Positions 27,385 to 39,494 of a DNA stretch of 64,000 nucleotides are shown here, piece after piece. The position numbers and the translations under genes were made by a program. Under the pieces are notes generated by a model. That model had not been told where the DNA came from. It saw only the letters and a list, made by a program, of their open reading frames with translations, and searched no databases. Source of the DNA: Aeromicrobium terrae (GTDB lineage Bacteria > Actinomycetota > Actinomycetes > Propionibacteriales > Nocardioidaceae); contig NZ_VDUX01000003.1 in NCBI RefSeq assembly GCF_008039565.1, positions 62,001 through 126,000 of the forward strand. The letters run 5' to 3'. The stretch's first letter is position 1; the number at the start of each line of letters is the position of its first letter.

Positions 27385-28095
27385 TCAGAGGAGCGGTACG
27401 AACACCAGCGCGGTGGCCCAGCTGACGAAGCTGCCGACCAGCACGTACTCGGCCCGGCTGCCGCCCGGGGTGTCGCGGGAGATCTCCGGGAACCGGAGGA
27501 TGCCCTTGGCGGCGACGACGGCGCTCAGGGCTCCGTAGTGGCCGCCGAGGGCCATGGCCAGGATGAAGATCCGCTCGATCGGACCGAGGATGCGGCCGCC
27601 CTGCAGCGTCTTCTCGGTGGCGATGACGCTGGGCCCGGTGCCGATGAGCATCAGCCGCACGATGATGTTCGCGGACTCGACGAGGAAGACGAAGCAGGCC
27701 GCCGCGAGGACGAAGTGCTCGACGTCGACGCCCTGCAGCGCGGCGAGCTCGAGGTCGTCGTACCAGCGCACCAGCCAGCCGTCGTCGCCGATCCCGGGCT
27801 GGGGCACGGCCAGGGCGGCGAGGGCGACGGCGATGAGGCCGGCGACGGGCCACGGCCGGTCGGTGCGCACGATGCCGACGGGCGTGAGCGCCATCCACGC
27901 GGCGAGCACGACGAGCCCGATCGGCACGAGGGCCCAGGAGGCCGCGCCGAGGTCGAGGCCCCAGACCAGCAGCACGAGGGTGAGGACGCCGGCCACGGCC
28001 CCGCGGGCCGCCTCGGCGCGCGTGGACGCGCGGTCCTCCGGCCGCACGAGGTCGGCGGTGCCGAGGGTGGCCAGCAGCAGGGTCAGGAGGATCAC
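27385..28095 (-). CDS. Integral membrane protein linked to SatD (SatE/DUF3307-like)
   Basis: A 236-residue polytopic membrane protein with about seven hydrophobic segments. It overlaps the SatD-like gene by 4 nt (ATGA), and SatD genes are commonly followed by a membrane protein of this size with a conserved LGGRI(L)-like segment, here [18 protein letters not shown]. Function unknown; in streptococci the sat genes were linked to secretion and acid tolerance. Confidence 0.7.
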   Translation of the reverse strand: MILLTLLLATLGTADLVRPEDRASTRAEAARGAVAGVLTLVLLVWGLDLGAASWALVPIGLVVLAAWMALTPVGIVRTDRPWPVAGLIAVALAALAVPQPGIGDDGWLVRWYDDLELAALQGVDVEHFVLAAACFVFLVESANIIVRLMLIGTGPSVIATEKTLQGGRILGPIERIFILAMALGGHYGALSAVVAAKGILRFPEISRDTPGGSRAEYVLVGSFVSWATALVFVPLL

Positions 28096-28760
28096 GACGT
28101 GCTCCCGGCGAGAAGCTCGTCCGCGGCCAGGACGGAGAACGCGCCCGCGCGACGCAGGCTCTGCGAGACGGCCGACGCCGAGATCCGCTCCTCGGCAGCG
28201 AGGTCCTTCTGCGTGCGACCGCGCAGGAGCCCGAGCACGAGGCGGCGCTGGCGCGCGTCGAAGCGGGTCACGAGATCGTCCCGGCAGAGCAGGAACGCGT
28301 TGACCAGCGGGACGTCGATCTCAGGTGTGTCATCGCGGTCCCCCGGTTCGTGCACCTCGAGCCACGTGCGCAGGCGCTTGGTCTGACCGCCCTCGCGGCG
28401 CTTGGCCTCGACGATGGCGTCACGGGCCGCCCACCAGGCCGGCCCGTCCTGGGTCAGACCGTAGTCGCTGCTGCCGACGATCTCGAGGCTCCCGACGCCG
28501 ATCCCGCAGCGCGTGTCGAGGTCGCCCGCGAGCGCCAGCCGGACCACCAGGGCGGCCCGGGCGGCCGTCGCGACGTCGGGGTACACGCCCTGGAACTCGT
28601 CGCCGACCGTGGGCGCCAGGGGCTGGACCGCGGGGACGACCTCGTTGGCGACGCCGAGCGCCGCGATCAGCTGCTCCTGGGCGACCGCCCGCGACGGGTG
28701 ACGTCGGGAGCCCACCAGGTCGCCGATCAGCGCCACCTGGAGTGAAGTCTCTGCCTTCAT
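28092..28760 (-). CDS. SatD-family protein
   Basis: A 222-residue cytoplasmic protein starting with VALIGDLVGSRR, matching SatD, followed by PTVGDEFQGVYPD and a C-terminal sigma-70 region 4-like helix-turn-helix (TQKDLAAEERISASAVSQSL). It may bind DNA and control its own pair. ATG 28760 is used; GTG 28766 is 6 nt earlier and nearer the promoter. A promoter-like TATATT lies just upstream in unusually AT-rich sequence. Confidence 0.75.
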   Translation of the reverse strand: MKAETSLQVALIGDLVGSRRHPSRAVAQEQLIAALGVANEVVPAVQPLAPTVGDEFQGVYPDVATAARAALVVRLALAGDLDTRCGIGVGSLEIVGSSDYGLTQDGPAWWAARDAIVEAKRREGGQTKRLRTWLEVHEPGDRDDTPEIDVPLVNAFLLCRDDLVTRFDARQRRLVLGLLRGRTQKDLAAEERISASAVSQSLRRAGAFSVLAADELLAGSTS

Positions 28761-28775
28761 CGCCACGTAGTGAAG

Positions 28776-28802
28776 AATATAGCTTTATTTAAGTCTGATC
28801 AA
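28776..28802 (-). promoter_or_regulatory. AT-rich promoter of the satD pair
   Basis: TATATT (28781-28776) is a near-consensus -10 with TTGATC 15 nt upstream. The AT-rich block stands out in this GC-rich window. Confidence 0.5.
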
Positions 28803-28851
28803 GCCCTGGGCTTCATGTGGCGCGGCCCGCGGCGCCTCCTACAGTGACCGT

Positions 28852-29703
28852 GTGACCATCGCACTCGCCACCGGACGCCCCTACGCCGCGGTCGACACCG
28901 ACCTCCCCCTGCTGCTCGACGCGGCCCGACGCCACGACGTTCCCGCCGAGGTCGCCGTCTGGGACGATCCCGCTGTCGACTGGGACGGCTACGACCTGGT
29001 GCTGGTGCGGTCGTGCTGGGACTACGTGCTGCGCCGCGACGACTTCCTGACCTGGGCCGCCGGCCTGGGACCCAAGATCGCGAACCCGCCCGAGGTGCTG
29101 CGCTGGAACACCGACAAGACCTACCTGCGCCAGCTGGCCGAGTCCGGCGTCCCGGTGATCGACACCCGGTGGGACGTCCGCACCGGCGACCCCCTGCCGG
29201 ACGCCGCCGAGTGGGTGGTCAAGCCGTCCATCTCGGCCGGCTCGCGCGACACCGCCCGGTGGAGCGACCCCGCCGACGTCTACGCCCACAGCGAGGAGCT
29301 CCAGGCGGCCGGGCGCACGGTCATGGTGCAGCCGTACATCGAGTCGGTCGACACCGAGGGTGAGACCGCGATGCTGTTCCTCGGCGGCCGGTTCTCGCAC
29401 GCGATCCGCAAGGGGCCGCTGCTCGAGCGCGGCGAGGGCGTGCGTCAGGACCGCGACAGCCGGGAGGTCATCACGCCGCGCGCCCCGACGGCCGTCCAGC
29501 ACGAGGTCGCGGACCAGGTGCTGGCCGCGCTGCCGCCCGAGCTCGGGTCGGCCGCCGACCTCGCCTACGCCCGCGTCGACCTGGTGACCGGGCCCGACGG
29601 GCCCGTGCTGATCGAGCTGGAGCTCACCGAGCCGAGCCTGTTCCTCGACCACGCCGAGAACGGCGCGGACCTGCTGATCACGGCAGTGGCCGGCGCCGCC
29701 TGA
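28852..29703 (+). CDS. ATP-grasp domain protein (RimK/glutathione synthetase-like)
   Basis: A 283-residue protein with an ATP-grasp plan: nucleotide-binding Lys in NTDKTYLRQL and WVVKPSISAGSRDT, MVQPYIESVDTEGETAMLFL, and the C-terminal metal-binding LIELELTEPSLFLD (Glu residues). ATP-grasp enzymes join carboxylates to amines, but the substrate is unknown. GTG 28852 lies 6 nt after TACAGT with no Shine-Dalgarno, so leaderless. It stands alone, followed by a hydrolase gene with its own leaderless-type start. Confidence 0.8.
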   Translation: MTIALATGRPYAAVDTDLPLLLDAARRHDVPAEVAVWDDPAVDWDGYDLVLVRSCWDYVLRRDDFLTWAAGLGPKIANPPEVLRWNTDKTYLRQLAESGVPVIDTRWDVRTGDPLPDAAEWVVKPSISAGSRDTARWSDPADVYAHSEELQAAGRTVMVQPYIESVDTEGETAMLFLGGRFSHAIRKGPLLERGEGVRQDRDSREVITPRAPTAVQHEVADQVLAALPPELGSAADLAYARVDLVTGPDGPVLIELELTEPSLFLDHAENGADLLITAVAGAA

Positions 29704-29756
29704 CCCGGCAGGGGCGCATTGCGGCGCTCTCCCGGCACCGTGGACAATCTGCGCTT

Positions 29757-30647
29757 GTGACCAGCGACCGCACCCCGCTCATCCGGTACCACGACGTGGA
29801 GAGCGCCGACGGCACCCGCATCCGCGCGTGGACGAACGACGCGGAGGGCCCCACGGTGCTGCTGAGCAACGGCCTCGGCACCAACCCGCACGCCTGGCCG
29901 TCGCTGCTGCGTCCCGACTGCGGTGTCCGGGTCGTCGGCTGGAACCATCGCGGCGTCAGCGGATCGGAACGACCGCGCAGCCGTCGCGTCGACCTCGACT
30001 CCTACGTCGAGGACGCGCTCGCCGTGATGGACGACGCCGGCATCACCTCGGCCGTGGTCCCTGCGTGGTCAGCCGGAGTGACCGTGGCGTTCGAGCTGGC
30101 CAACCGTCACCCGGAGCGCGTCGACGGGATCCTGGCCGTGGCCGGCGTCCCCGGCAACACGTTCGGCACGATGCTGGCCCCGCTGCACGTCCCCGGGCCG
30201 ATCGCCAAGCGGATCATGGTCGGGCTCTCGTACACGGGCCTGGTCGGCGGCCGGGCCATCGGCCTCGTCTCACGGAACATCCCGTGGACGAACGCCGTCA
30301 CGAACATGCTGCGCCGCACCCGGCTGATCAATCCGAACGCCGACACCGAGGAGCTCCGCGCGCTCATGCAGGAGTTCTGCACCACGGACCCGCGCTGGTA
30401 CGCCCACCTCGCGATGGACGTCTCGCGCCACTCCCGCGTCTCGCTGTCGAAGATCGACGTGCCGGTGACGTTCGTGGCCGGCCGCTGGGACGTGCTCACC
30501 GGATCCGGGGCCATGCGCACGGCGTCGGAGCGGATCGAGGGGTCGCGGTTCGTCGAGCTCGACGCCACGCACTTCATCCCCGTGGAGTTCCCCGACACCG
30601 TGCTCGAGGAGCTCCACCTGCTGCTCGAGCGGGTCGGCGCCTCGTAA
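29757..30647 (+). CDS. Alpha/beta hydrolase
   Basis: A 296-residue alpha/beta hydrolase: oxyanion region LLSNGLGTNPHAWPSLL, nucleophile elbow PAWSAGVTVAFE (Ser, with Ala in place of the usual first Gly), acid in VAGRWDVLTG and His in DATHFIPVEFP. No signal peptide, so cytoplasmic. Substrate unknown. GTG start follows CAATCT by 6 nt. Followed 31 nt later by a secreted protein gene. Confidence 0.82.
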   Translation: MTSDRTPLIRYHDVESADGTRIRAWTNDAEGPTVLLSNGLGTNPHAWPSLLRPDCGVRVVGWNHRGVSGSERPRSRRVDLDSYVEDALAVMDDAGITSAVVPAWSAGVTVAFELANRHPERVDGILAVAGVPGNTFGTMLAPLHVPGPIAKRIMVGLSYTGLVGGRAIGLVSRNIPWTNAVTNMLRRTRLINPNADTEELRALMQEFCTTDPRWYAHLAMDVSRHSRVSLSKIDVPVTFVAGRWDVLTGSGAMRTASERIEGSRFVELDATHFIPVEFPDTVLEELHLLLERVGAS

Positions 30648-30678
30648 CCAGGCCGCGCACGGTCTCGTTACACGTTCC

Positions 30679-31590
30679 ATGCGTCGTCTCGTCGCCGTCC
30701 TGTCCGTCACTACCGCGCTGACCCTGGCCGGGCTGGCACCCGCCGCGGCCGACAACATCCTGGCTCCGCTGGAGGACCCGGTCATCGGGCTGCTGCCACC
30801 GCGGCCGGCGCCCTACACGCCGTACTCGGGCGACGTCTGCGTCGACGGCTCGCCGACGTGCATCGACGACACCATCGACGAGATGCAGCAGCGGCTGGAC
30901 GTCTTCGCCGCCCAGTGCGACCACGACGCGATCTTCTCGCTGGCGTACCTGCGGGTGACCGAGAACGTGAAGGACGCGATCGCCACCGGCGTCTTCACCG
31001 ACCGGGTGTGGCTGCGCCAGCTCGACGCCGACTTCGCCGAGTACTACTTCGACACCATGGACGCCTGGAACTCCGGCGACCCGGCCCGCCAGGCCACCGT
31101 GCCCGAGGCGTGGCGGATCGCGCTGAAGGCGTCGGACGACCAGTCCATGACGGCCCTCGGCGACTTCCTGCTGAACATGAACGCGCACATCAACCGCGAC
31201 TTCTCCTTCGCCCTGGCCGACGCCGGCCTGACCGGCCAGGACGGCGTCTCGCACAAGCGGGACCACAACGCGTACAACCGCCGGCTCGACGGCATCTACG
31301 AAGGGTTCTTCGCCGAGGTGGCCGCCCGGTTCGACCCGCACTTCGACGACATCGACGTCGGTCCGGTCGACGAGACCGCCGCCGGAGCGATCATGCGCGG
31401 CTGGCGCGAGATGGTCTGGCGCAACGCCGAGAAGCTGGTGCTCGCCAGGACGCCGGCCCAGCGCGCCCGCGCCGCGAAGACGATCGAGAACTACGCGACG
31501 GCGCAGGCACGCGTCATCCGGCGCATCTTCATCGCCGGGCCGGTGATGAAGCAGACGCGCGCCGACTGGTGCGCGACGCACCACGGCTGA
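30679..31590 (+). CDS. Secreted DUF5995-like protein
   Basis: A 303-residue exported protein. Residues 1-24 form a signal peptide with AxA-type cleavage (LAPAAADN). The mature part begins with a Pro-rich, cysteine-containing segment (DVCVDGSPTCIDD) followed by helices resembling the DUF5995 family: NMNAHINRDFSFALADAG and HKRDHNAYNRRLDGIY. The conserved His/Asp residues could bind a metal, but no activity is known. Converges with gatB across 3 nt. Confidence 0.75.
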   Translation: MRRLVAVLSVTTALTLAGLAPAAADNILAPLEDPVIGLLPPRPAPYTPYSGDVCVDGSPTCIDDTIDEMQQRLDVFAAQCDHDAIFSLAYLRVTENVKDAIATGVFTDRVWLRQLDADFAEYYFDTMDAWNSGDPARQATVPEAWRIALKASDDQSMTALGDFLLNMNAHINRDFSFALADAGLTGQDGVSHKRDHNAYNRRLDGIYEGFFAEVAARFDPHFDDIDVGPVDETAAGAIMRGWREMVWRNAEKLVLARTPAQRARAAKTIENYATAQARVIRRIFIAGPVMKQTRADWCATHHG

Positions 31591-31593
31591 CGA

Positions 31594-33099
31594 TCAGGCC
31601 AGCTTCTCCAGGATCAGCTCGCGGACGCGGGCGGCGTCGGCCTGGCCGCGCATGTCCTTCATGACGGCGCCGATGAGCGCGCCGGCCGCCTGCACCTTGC
31701 CGTCGCGGATCTTCTGGGCGACGTCGGGGTTGGCCTCGATCGCGCGGTCGACGGCCTCGCCGAGCGCGCCCTCGTCGGACACGACCTCCAGTCCGCGGGC
31801 GGAGACGACCTCCTCCGGCGTGCCCTCGCCGGCGAGGACACCCTCGAAGACGTCGCGGGCCAGCTTGTCGTTGATCCGGCCGGCGTCGATCAGAGCCTGG
31901 ATGCCGGCGACCTGCTCGGGCGAGATGGCGAGCGCGTCGAGGTCGACGCCCTGCTCGTTGGCGCGCCGGGCGAGCTCGCCGAGCCACCACTTGCGGGCCA
32001 CCTGCGGCGACGCGCCGGCATCGATCGTGGCGGCGACGAGCTCGAGCGCGCCGGCGCCGACGGTGTCGCGCATGTCGAGGTCGCTGAACTCCCACTCCTG
32101 CTGGAGCCGCTTGCGGCGGGCGGACGGCTGCTCGGGCAGCGTGCCCCGCAGCTCCTCCACCCAGTCGCGCGGCGGCGCGACAGGCGCGAGGTCCGGCTCC
32201 GGGAAGTAGCGGTAGTCCTCGGCGTCGGACTTCTCCCGACCAGGCGACGTGGTGCCGTCGCTCTCGTGGAAGTGCCGGGTCTCCTGCACGACCTTCTTGC
32301 CGGCGTCGAGGATGCCGGCGTGCCGGCTGATCTCGTAGCGCACGGCGCGCTCGACCGACCGGAACGAGTTGACGTTCTTGGTCTCCGAGCGGGTGCCGAG
32401 CTCGTGGCTGCCCAGCGGCTTGAGGGACAGGTTCACGTCGCAGCGCAGCGAGCCCTGGTCCATGCGGACGTCGGAGACGCCGAGACCACCGATCAGGTCG
32501 CGCAGGTGAGCGACGTAGGCGCGGGCGACGGACGCGGCCTTCTCCCCCGGTACCTCGATGGTCTTGGTGACGATCTCGATGAGCGGGATGCCGGCGCGGT
32601 TGAAGTCGACCAGCGAGTGGTCGGCGCCGTGGATGCGGCCGGTGGCGCCGCCGACGTGCAGCGACTTGCCGGTGTCCTCCTCCATGTGCGCGCGCTCGAT
32701 CTCGATGCGGTACGTCTCGCCGTCTTGCCCCTCGTCGGACAGAGTGACCTCGGTCCAGCCGTCGTACGCGATGGGCTCGTCGTACTGCGACGTCTGGAAG
32801 TTCTTCGGCATGTCCGGGTAGAAGTAGTTCTTCCGCGCGAAGCGGCACCACGCGGCGATCTGGCAGTTCAGCGCCAGGCCGATGCGGATCGCGGACTCGA
32901 CGGCCTTGCCGTTGACGACCGGCAGGGCGCCGGGAAGGCCGAGGCACACCGGGCAGACCTGCGTGTTGGGCTCGGCACCGAACGTGGTGGCGCAGCCGCA
33001 GAACATCTTGGAGACGGTGTTCAGCTCGACGTGCACCTCCAGGCCCATCACGGGCTGGTAGCGAGTCAAGGCCTCGTCGACGTCGACCAGTGTGCTCAT
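31594..33099 (-). CDS. gatB: Asp/Glu-tRNA amidotransferase subunit B
   Basis: A 501-residue Gat[40 protein letters not shown], and [18 protein letters not shown] are family segments, with the C-terminal YqeY-like tail ([20 protein letters not shown]). It binds misacylated Glu-tRNA-Gln or Asp-tRNA-Asn and phosphorylates it for amidation, supplied with ammonia by GatA. ATG 33099 overlaps the gatA stop (ATGA). Confidence 0.96.
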   Translation of the reverse strand: MSTLVDVDEALTRYQPVMGLEVHVELNTVSKMFCGCATTFGAEPNTQVCPVCLGLPGALPVVNGKAVESAIRIGLALNCQIAAWCRFARKNYFYPDMPKNFQTSQYDEPIAYDGWTEVTLSDEGQDGETYRIEIERAHMEEDTGKSLHVGGATGRIHGADHSLVDFNRAGIPLIEIVTKTIEVPGEKAASVARAYVAHLRDLIGGLGVSDVRMDQGSLRCDVNLSLKPLGSHELGTRSETKNVNSFRSVERAVRYEISRHAGILDAGKKVVQETRHFHESDGTTSPGREKSDAEDYRYFPEPDLAPVAPPRDWVEELRGTLPEQPSARRKRLQQEWEFSDLDMRDTVGAGALELVAATIDAGASPQVARKWWLGELARRANEQGVDLDALAISPEQVAGIQALIDAGRINDKLARDVFEGVLAGEGTPEEVVSARGLEVVSDEGALGEAVDRAIEANPDVAQKIRDGKVQAAGALIGAVMKDMRGQADAARVRELILEKLA

Positions 33100-34604
33100 C
33101 GGGCCACCTCCAGCTCGGGTGCGCGGTCGAGGATGGGGCCACCCCACTGCTCGTGCAGCAGCCGCTCCAGCGCGGCACCGACGTTGTAGAGCCGCTCGTC
33201 AGCCATCGCGGGGGCCAGGAACTGGATGCCGGTGGGCAGCCCGTCCGAGGCCAGGCCCGACGGCAGCGAGAGTCCCGGCACACCGGCGAGGTTGGCCGGG
33301 ATGGTGGCGACGTCCTGCAGGTACATCGCGAGCGGGTCGTCGAGCTTGTCGCCCAACGGGAACGCCGTGGTGGGCGACGTGGGCGACACCAGGACGTCGA
33401 CCTGCTGGAACGCGGTCTCGAAGTCGCGCGCGATCAGCGTCCGCACCTTCTGCGCGGAGCCGTAGTACGCGTCGTAGTAGCCGCTGGACAGCGCGTACGT
33501 GCCCAGGATGATGCGGCGCTTGACCTCGTCGCCGAAGCCGGCGTCGCGGGTGGCGGCCATGACCTGCTCGGCGCTCGGGTCGTCGACGCCGTCGGGCCGG
33601 ACCCGGATGCCATAGCGCATCGCGTCGAAGCGGGCGAGGTTGCTGCTCGCCTCGCTCGGCAGGATCAGGTAGTACGCCGCGAGGGCGTGCTCGAAGCTCG
33701 GGCAGGAGACCTCGACGACCTCGGCACCGGCGCCCTCGAGCAGGGCGAGCGCCTCGGTGAACCGGGCGCTGACGTCGGCCTGGAAACCTTCGCCGCCGAG
33801 CTCACGGACCACGCCGATGCGCAGTCCCTGCACGTCGGCGCGACGCGCCGCGTCGACCACCGCGGGGACCGGGCCCTCGATGCTGGTGGAGTCGCACGGG
33901 TCGTGACCGGCGATGACCTCGTGCAGGAGGGCCGCGTCGAGCACGGAGCGGGTGACCGGGCCGGCCTGGTCGAGACTGCTGGCCAGGGCGATGAGGCCGT
34001 AGCGGGAGACGCCGCCGTACGTGGGCTTCACGCCGACGGAGCCGGTCATGGCGGCGGGCTGACGGATGGAGCCGCCGGTGTCGGTGCCGACGGCCAGCGG
34101 CGCCTGGAACGCGGCGACCGCCGCCGCCGAGCCGCCGCCGGAGCCGCCGGGGATGCGCGCGGTGTCCCACGGGTTGCGGGTGGGGCCGTAGCCGGAGTGC
34201 TCGGTGGACGAGCCCATGGCGAACTCGTCCATGTTGGTCTTGCCGAGGATCGGCAGGCCGGCCGCCTTCAGCCTCTTGGTGACGGTGGCGTCGTACGGCG
34301 GGACCCAGCCCTCGAGGATGCGGGAGCCGGCCGTGGTGGGCAGGCCCTTGGTGGTGATGACGTCCTTGACCGCGACGGGGACGCCGGCGAGCGGGTGCAC
34401 CTCGTCGCCGGCCGCACGCCGGGTGTCGGCCTCGCGGGCGGTGGCCAGGGCCCCGTCCGCGTCGACGTGCAGGAACGCGTGGATGGCGTCGTCCGTCGCA
34501 CCGATCCGGTCGAGGTGCGCCTGGGTGACCTCGACGGAGGAGATCTCGCCGGCGGCCAGACGGTCGGCCAGCTCGGCGGCGGTGCTGCGCAGCACGTCGG
34601 TCAT
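33096..34604 (-). CDS. gatA: Asp/Glu-tRNA amidotransferase subunit A
   Basis: A 502-residue amidase-signature protein; Lys in [18 protein letters not shown] and the serine pair in [27 protein letters not shown] region ([11 protein letters not shown] variant [12 protein letters not shown]) form the Ser-cis-Ser-Lys triad. It releases ammonia from glutamine. Overlaps gatC (ATGA at 34601-34604) and gatB, so gatC-gatA-gatB is one operon with subunits in stoichiometry. Confidence 0.96.
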   Translation of the reverse strand: MTDVLRSTAAELADRLAAGEISSVEVTQAHLDRIGATDDAIHAFLHVDADGALATAREADTRRAAGDEVHPLAGVPVAVKDVITTKGLPTTAGSRILEGWVPPYDATVTKRLKAAGLPILGKTNMDEFAMGSSTEHSGYGPTRNPWDTARIPGGSGGGSAAAVAAFQAPLAVGTDTGGSIRQPAAMTGSVGVKPTYGGVSRYGLIALASSLDQAGPVTRSVLDAALLHEVIAGHDPCDSTSIEGPVPAVVDAARRADVQGLRIGVVRELGGEGFQADVSARFTEALALLEGAGAEVVEVSCPSFEHALAAYYLILPSEASSNLARFDAMRYGIRVRPDGVDDPSAEQVMAATRDAGFGDEVKRRIILGTYALSSGYYDAYYGSAQKVRTLIARDFETAFQQVDVLVSPTSPTTAFPLGDKLDDPLAMYLQDVATIPANLAGVPGLSLPSGLASDGLPTGIQFLAPAMADERLYNVGAALERLLHEQWGGPILDRAPELEVAR

Positions 34605-34912
34605 GACTCCTCCCCCAGGATCTTCGGGACGAGGAACCGCTGCTCCTCGCGCTCCGGGGCTCCCGCGAGCGCCTCCTCGGGAGCCAGGCTCGGCACGACC
34701 TCGTCGGCACGGAACACGTTGCTCACCGGGATGGGGTGACTCATGGGCGTGACGTCGTCACCGGCGGCCTGCTGCACGACGGCGACGTGCTCGAGGATCG
34801 CCGGGAGCTCGGTGGCCAGGTGGTCGAGCTCGTCGTCGCTCAGGGAGATGCGCGCGAGGTCGGCCAGGTGGGCGACGTCGGCGCGCGTGATACCCGATAC
34901 GGGTTCAGTCAT
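34601..34912 (-). CDS. gatC: Asp/Glu-tRNA amidotransferase subunit C
   Basis: A 103-residue protein with the GatC pattern: [20 protein letters not shown] at the start and [16 protein letters not shown], ending KILGEES. It stabilises the GatA-GatB interface. ATG 34912 has AAGGAA upstream; a longer frame from 34948 lacks support. First gene of gatCAB. Confidence 0.95.
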   Translation of the reverse strand: MTEPVSGITRADVAHLADLARISLSDDELDHLATELPAILEHVAVVQQAAGDDVTPMSHPIPVSNVFRADEVVPSLAPEEALAGAPEREEQRFLVPKILGEES

Positions 34913-34974
34913 GCAGGTTCCTTGCCAGGTGGACGGCGGACCGCACAAGTCTAGTAACCAGGGATGATGGGCCG

Positions 34975-35724
34975 GTGCCCTCCTCCCTCCGGTCCCTCGC
35001 GGCCCTCCTGCTCACCGCGGGACTGCTCGCGGGGTGCGACCGCGCGACCTCCTCGCCGGAGCAGAAGGCCGCCCACCTCACCTCCGAGCGCTGTGCCGAC
35101 CTCGTGGTGATCGGCGCCCGCGGTCAGGCGCAGACCGCGAAGAACGTCGGCGGCGAGATCATCGCGACCACCACGGCGCTCGTCGACGCACTGCCCGACG
35201 GGACCTCGGTCCGGCTCGAGGGCCTCCGGTACGACGCCTCGATCACCGAGTCCGACGCCGAGTACGAGCGCCACGAGGTCGACGGCGCGCGCCGGCTGGT
35301 GGACCGGATCGACGAGCTGGCCGACGCCTGCCCGCGCTCACGGCTCGTGCTGATCGGCTTCAGCGCCGGCGCCGAGGTGGTGCACCGCGCCGTTGCCGAC
35401 CTCACCGAGGCCGGACCGGTCGCCGTCGCCGCGATGATCGGCGACCCGCTCCGCAACCCGGACGACCGGATCACGGACGAGTCCTACGGCACCGGCCGCC
35501 CCGAGTACCCGGGCTACGTCGGCCGCGGCGAGCCGGTCTCCCCCGCTCTGCGCGACCGGACGATCACGTTCTGTGTCATGGGCGACGAGGTGTGCTCCTC
35601 CCCCGAGCCGGCGCGGTCGGTCGAGCAGTCCCGCCGTCACAAGGAGTTCTACGAGCAGCCCGAGCACGCGAGGGAGACCGCGCGGGTCATGGTCGATGTG
35701 CTGGATCACACCCTGAAGCCCTAG
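34975..35724 (+). CDS. Cutinase-like secreted lipoprotein hydrolase
   Basis: A 249-residue exported protein with lipobox LLAGC (Cys near 21). The mature part looks like the cutinase family: ERCADLVVIGARGQ, nucleophile LIGFSAGAEVVHRAVADL, IGDPLRNP and MGDEVCSS (acid and paired Cys), with a late His-rich helix RRHKEFYEQ. Cutinases split ester bonds in lipids or polymers; the actual substrate is unknown. GTG start with GATGAT 6 nt upstream, opposite gatC. Confidence 0.78.
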   Translation: MPSSLRSLAALLLTAGLLAGCDRATSSPEQKAAHLTSERCADLVVIGARGQAQTAKNVGGEIIATTTALVDALPDGTSVRLEGLRYDASITESDAEYERHEVDGARRLVDRIDELADACPRSRLVLIGFSAGAEVVHRAVADLTEAGPVAVAAMIGDPLRNPDDRITDESYGTGRPEYPGYVGRGEPVSPALRDRTITFCVMGDEVCSSPEPARSVEQSRRHKEFYEQPEHARETARVMVDVLDHTLKP

Positions 35725-35747
35725 GGATCTTCTGCCAGAGTGCTGGC

Positions 35748-36581
35748 ATGACCCGACTGACCGAGTACAGCCGTGGACCGCACACGTTCGACGTCATCGA
35801 CGCCGGGCCCGAGGACGGGACGCCCGTCGTGCTGCTGCACGGCTTCCCGCAGCGCGCCACCTGCTGGGACGCCGTGGCGCCGTTGCTGCACCAGGCCGGT
35901 GCCCGGACCTACGCACCGGACCAGCGCGGGTACTCGCCCCGGGCCCGGCCGAGGAGCCGGTTCTCCTACCGCGTCGGCGAAGTCATCGACGACGCGAAGG
36001 CGCTGATCGACCAGGTCGGGCAGCCCGTGCACGTCGTCGCCCACGACTGGGGGGCCATGGTCGGGTGGGGACTCGCCGCGCGCTACCCGGAGGTGGTCCG
36101 CTCGCTGACGGCCGTGTCCGTCGGACACCCCGCCGCCTTCATGCGCTCGATGCTGCGCAGCACCCAGGGTCTGAAGTCGTACTACATGGCGCTGTTCCAG
36201 CTCCCGTTCGTCACCGAGTGGCTGCTCAGCCGTCGTGGTGGTCTCGGCGAGCGGCTGCTCCGCAACGCGGGGATGTCCCGCGAGATGCTCGACACCTACT
36301 TCACGGAGATCGTCGAGGACGGCGCGCTGCGCGGCGGACTGGGCTGGTACCGGTCCCTGCCGATCTCCCTGCGAGGCGACTACTTCCGCCGCGTCTCCGT
36401 GCCGACGACGCTGCTGTGGAGCACGAACGACGTCGCGCTCGGCCGCAAGCAGGCCGAGCTGACCCGCGACTTCGTCACCGGGCCGTACGAGCTCGTCGAG
36501 ATGGACGGCGCGAGCCACTGGATCCCGGACCAGGAGCCGAAGCAGCTCGCCGAGGTGATCATCGCCCGGGCGGCCCTGTGA
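35748..36581 (+). CDS. Alpha/beta hydrolase, epoxide hydrolase-like
   Basis: A 277-residue protein: LLHGFPQRATCWD supplies the HGFP oxyanion motif, VAHDWGAMVGW the nucleophile elbow with Asp (epoxide-hydrolase and haloalkane-dehalogenase type), and DGASHWIPDQEP the catalytic His. The Asp nucleophile favours epoxide hydrolysis over ester hydrolysis. ATG 35748 follows CAGAGT by 6 nt. Its end overlaps the convergent reductase gene by 23 nt. Confidence 0.85.
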   Translation: MTRLTEYSRGPHTFDVIDAGPEDGTPVVLLHGFPQRATCWDAVAPLLHQAGARTYAPDQRGYSPRARPRSRFSYRVGEVIDDAKALIDQVGQPVHVVAHDWGAMVGWGLAARYPEVVRSLTAVSVGHPAAFMRSMLRSTQGLKSYYMALFQLPFVTEWLLSRRGGLGERLLRNAGMSREMLDTYFTEIVEDGALRGGLGWYRSLPISLRGDYFRRVSVPTTLLWSTNDVALGRKQAELTRDFVTGPYELVEMDGASHWIPDQEPKQLAEVIIARAAL

Positions 36582-37119
36582 GCACGGTCGGCACGTACTC
36601 GACCATCTGGGTGCCGCCGTCGAACGTGCGGTGGTCCACCATCTCGAGCGCGACATCGGGATAGCCGTCATAGATCCGCTCGCTCCCGGTGGCGCCGGTG
36701 ATCACCGGGAAGATCACGACGCGGAACCGGTCGGCGAGGCCGGCGCTCAGGAACGACCGGGACAGCGCCACGCTGCCGATCGTGGAGTAGGACTCGGAGC
36801 CCTCGGCCTTCAGCGCGCGCATCGCCTCGACGGCGTCGCCGCGGACCAGTCGGGTGTTCGGCCAGGTCAGCGGCTCTTTCAGGCTGTTCGAGAAGGCGAT
36901 CTTCTGCATGTCGGCGAGGACGTCCGTGCCGGGCTCGCCGTCCGCGGCGAACCCGGACATCACCCGATAGGTCGTCGCGCCCATCACCAGCGTGCGCTCG
37001 GGCTGCTCCTCGAGCCACGCGAAGTACTCCGGGCCTTCCAGTCCCCACCAGCCGGGCCAGCCCTCGGCGGCTCCGTACCCGTCGAGCGACGTGATGAAGT
37101 CGATGATCAGCTCGGACAT
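36559..37119 (-). CDS. Dihydrofolate reductase/RibD-like oxidoreductase
   Basis: A 186-residue protein of the RibD C-terminal/DHFR-like group: ELIIDFITSLDGYGAAEG at the start, RTLVMGATTYRVMSGF, and GSVALSRSFLSAGLADRFRVVIFPVITG. These stand-alone proteins bind NADPH; the substrate is usually unknown and it is not the house-keeping folA type. A good GGAGGGG lies before the ATG. It follows ligA by 29 nt on the same strand. Confidence 0.82.
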   Translation of the reverse strand: MSELIIDFITSLDGYGAAEGWPGWWGLEGPEYFAWLEEQPERTLVMGATTYRVMSGFAADGEPGTDVLADMQKIAFSNSLKEPLTWPNTRLVRGDAVEAMRALKAEGSESYSTIGSVALSRSFLSAGLADRFRVVIFPVITGATGSERIYDGYPDVALEMVDHRTFDGGTQMVEYVPTVLTGPPGR

Positions 37120-37148
37120 GTTCGGTCCCCCTCCGACTGGTCCCGACC

Positions 37149-39269
<2,121 letters not shown>

Positions 39270-39311
39270 TTATCGGCGTGCTACGACGTTGGTGCGAGTC
39301 GACGAAGGGAG

Positions 39312-39494
39312 ATGTCCGTGCGTGACTTCTGGGCCGAGGCCGTCGGGGTGGTCCTGATCGCCGTCGGGGTGGCGATCGGCGCTGTCACGTACGGCGATGC
39401 GTGGAAGACGCTGGTCGCGGCCGTCGTGATCGTGGTCGGGGTCGGCTGCTTCCGCTACGGGATCACGCGGCGGAGGCGCGCTCGGCGAGCGTGA
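39312..39494 (+). CDS. Small membrane protein of 60 residues
   Basis: ATG 39312 preceded by GAAGGGAG; two hydrophobic helices (about residues 10-27 and 34-50) then a basic tail RRRRARRA, so both ends probably face the cytoplasm. No family recognised. It is divergent from ligA and its last 32 nt overlap the convergent MetE-like gene. Confidence 0.6.
   Translation: MSVRDFWAEAVGVVLIAVGVAIGAVTYGDAWKTLVAAVVIVVGVGCFRYGITRRRRARRA

Noticed and set aside
28836-28842. CTCCTAC before the ATP-grasp gene as a fourth sigma-regulon promoter
   Set aside because: No (C/T)G(C/T)AAG at 17 nt upstream; TACAGT just after it fits an ordinary leaderless -10.
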